Shown here one piece after another: positions 62,741 to 64,000 of a DNA stretch of 64,000 bases. Position numbers and translations under genes: made by a program. The notes beneath the pieces were generated by a model. The model was not told the DNA's origin. It saw only the letters and a program-made list of their open reading frames with translations, and did not search any database. Every line of letters starts with the position of its first letter. Positions within the stretch are counted from its first letter, which is position 1. Source of the stretch: Cryoendolithus antarcticus (taxonomy: Eukaryota; Ascomycota; Dothideomycetes; Cladosporiales; Cladosporiaceae); the NCBI GenBank assembly GCA_002077065.1, contig NAJO01000040.1, positions 186,001-250,000 on the forward strand, written 5' to 3'.

Positions 62741-63985
62741 TCAAGCCTGTCGCCGCCGCTTACTTCGTCGTTTCGACTCCTCAAGCAGCACCAGCGTCGC
62801 CTCATCCACCTCTGCCTCTCGCTTGATTTCTCTCTTGACGACCTTTACCTTCCTCTCTACTACCTCGGCCACAATCTCCGCTCCGCCCTCTGCATGATCC
62901 TCCGTCTTCACCACCACTTCCTCCTTGACCTCCTCCTTCTTCGCCACTAGCCTCTCACTGAACGCCCTCAAATCCGCAGTGAACAGCACGCTGTGTGCCC
63001 ATCCTGCCTCTTGTCCCCACAAGCTTCTGAACTTATCGCCCACAGCATCATATGTAGCTTTCGTCAGACTAGCATGTTTCCCCTTCCCAAACTTGTAATC
63101 TCTCTGCGCGATCTGCCAGACATGCGTGTCCACTGGTACCGCCTCACCCCATCCGAGTCCCATCAGGCAGACGCAGTCCGCCACTTTCGGCCCAACACCC
63201 TGCAAAGTGAGCAGCTCTTCGTGTGCCTCCCGGTAGCCTTCTCGTCCGGACGGCGACCACTTCCCCGCACTCCCCATCTTTCCCCCAAATACCGGCGCCT
63301 CAGGATTCCTCAACGAATCCAGCCACCCTTCCGGCTTCTCAGCAACCATCCTCGCAGTCTCGGCGATATATCTCGCCCTATACCCGAACCCCAACTCCCT
63401 CAGCTTACCCTCCACGCCAGGTCCAGCTAGCGCCCTGGGCTCAGGGATGTCATGATAAGCCACTTCTTCCAAGTAACCGAGTAGCGGCCCGTAGTTTGAG
63501 CAGAGCTTATGTATCATCTGCGAGATCCGCGAGATGTTGTTGTTACTGCTGCAGATGAACCCCACCAGTGCTTCCCACGCTGGCTGTCTGAGTATCCTGA
63601 TCCCCGTGAAGTCAGGCGCACGGCGCGCAAAGTTTGCATCAGAAGCACTCCATTGCGCGTACAGCTTCGACAAATCCGGCTCGACATTCAGATAGTGCTT
63701 CAGCAGCTCCAACGTATCATCCGGTCCATCTTCCAGCACCGAGGGCGGGTGCGAGGCAGGTGGCGTCGGCGGTGAGAGGAGCGTTGAAGGCGGTATCGAT
63801 CGGTAGTACAAGTACTGCGGATCCTGATGTAGAGAGATGATGCGGTTCTGCAGTGCTAGCGACCAGACTCCTGTGTCTGCTTTGCGCCAGCGGAAGGACT
63901 GGCCGCAGCGGAGGGTAGTGTTTATGCAGAGTTCGGTGAGGGTTATGGGGAGCTTCTGCCATTCGGCGAGGTTGAGGGCGCCCAT
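62741..63985 (-). CDS. OGG1: 8-oxoguanine DNA glycosylase/AP lyase
   Basis: Removes 8-oxoG opposite C and nicks the abasic site, in nucleus and mitochondria. 414 aa, single exon. The N-terminal OGG domain has LRCGQSFRWRK and RIISLHQDPQYLYYRSI. The glycosylase core has PAWEALVGFICSSNNNISRI and the helix-hairpin-helix LLTLQGVGPKVADCVCLMGL with catalytic Lys at 267. PVDTHVW carries the catalytic Asp (286), and LWGQEAGWAHSVLFTADL follows. The C-terminal 70 residues are K/E/V-rich (KKEEVKEEVVVKTED, KVKVVKREIKREAEV) and end KRRSKRRRQA, a probable nuclear localisation signal not found in the short yeast enzyme. The start is MGALNLAEWQKLP. The upstream region is cut off 15 bases later. Confidence 0.95.
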   Translation of the reverse strand: MGALNLAEWQKLPITLTELCINTTLRCGQSFRWRKADTGVWSLALQNRIISLHQDPQYLYYRSIPPSTLLSPPTPPASHPPSVLEDGPDDTLELLKHYLNVEPDLSKLYAQWSASDANFARRAPDFTGIRILRQPAWEALVGFICSSNNNISRISQMIHKLCSNYGPLLGYLEEVAYHDIPEPRALAGPGVEGKLRELGFGYRARYIAETARMVAEKPEGWLDSLRNPEAPVFGGKMGSAGKWSPSGREGYREAHEELLTLQGVGPKVADCVCLMGLGWGEAVPVDTHVWQIAQRDYKFGKGKHASLTKATYDAVGDKFRSLWGQEAGWAHSVLFTADLRAFSERLVAKKEEVKEEVVVKTEDHAEGGAEIVAEVVERKVKVVKREIKREAEVDEATLVLLEESKRRSKRRRQA

Positions 63986-64000
63986 TGCAAGATGCTGTAG

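Overview
This window is chromosomal DNA of a filamentous ascomycete, most likely a dothideomycete (the class is an inference). The genes carry short GT-AG introns, mostly 38-66 nt, with CTAAC/CTGAC-like branch sites. The gene set is typically fungal: a Zn2Cys6 factor, a 14-TM MFS pump, a CBM1 endoglucanase, ATG6, an RLM1-type MADS factor and VPS33. There are no operons, CRISPR arrays or insertion sequences. I rebuilt exon structures by hand from reading frame, splice signals and family conservation. Joined exons summing to whole codons and expected family lengths (PCNA 259 aa, RPS13 151 aa) supported them.

Layout. 0-1 kb: truncated ERV46 (-). 1.6-6.4 kb: five related, mostly frame-broken 'ELRD' F-box-like genes in both orientations. 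7.3-8.6 kb: penta-EF-hand protein (+). 9.2-11.2 kb: MFS transporter (-). 12.4-15 kb: AT-hook protein (+) with repeats in a probable 5' UTR intron. 15.8-17.1 kb: pyridoxal kinase (-) with an 11-nt microexon. 17.4-18.4 kb: PCNA (-) with an apparently split start codon. 18.7-20.5 kb: amidase (+). 21-22.1 kb: SDR (+). 22.1-23.6 kb: ATG6 (-). 24-29.2 kb: large Scm3-like protein with GATA and Myb-like domains (+). 29.4-33.8 kb: two related C2H2 proteins with an SH3-like C-terminus (-), with a small TM protein gene (+) between them. 34.8-36 kb: O-methyltransferase (-). 37.8-39.5 kb: histidyl-tRNA synthetase (-). 39.7-42 kb: VPS33 (+). 42.2-43.4 kb: TPR-like protein (-). 44.4-45.6 kb: metallo-beta-lactamase-fold enzyme (+). 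46-46.6 kb: conserved fungal protein (+). 47-49 kb: secreted surface protein (-). 49.5-50.4 kb: CBM1-GH45 endoglucanase (-). 51.7-52.4 kb: RPS13 (-). 53.6-56.9 kb: GH38 alpha-mannosidase (+). 57.3-57.8 kb: frameshifted SnoaL-like gene (+). 58.2-60.1 kb: Zn2Cys6 factor (+). 60.3-62.3 kb: RLM1-type MADS factor (-). 62.7-64 kb: OGG1 (-).

Most genes are unrelated housekeeping genes. I see no biosynthetic cluster: the O-methyltransferase and the MFS pump stand alone, 24 kb apart. Genome maintenance is well represented (PCNA, OGG1, the Scm3-like protein), as is vacuolar/autophagy function (ATG6, VPS33, alpha-mannosidase), but nothing shows functional linkage. Several genes are divergent over short shared promoters (PCNA/amidase, HTS1/VPS33, ATG6/SCM3). 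The most unusual items are the Scm3-GATA-multi-Myb architecture, the C2H2-SH3 pair, the PCNA start codon split by an intron, the 11-nt microexon, and the decaying ELRD array.
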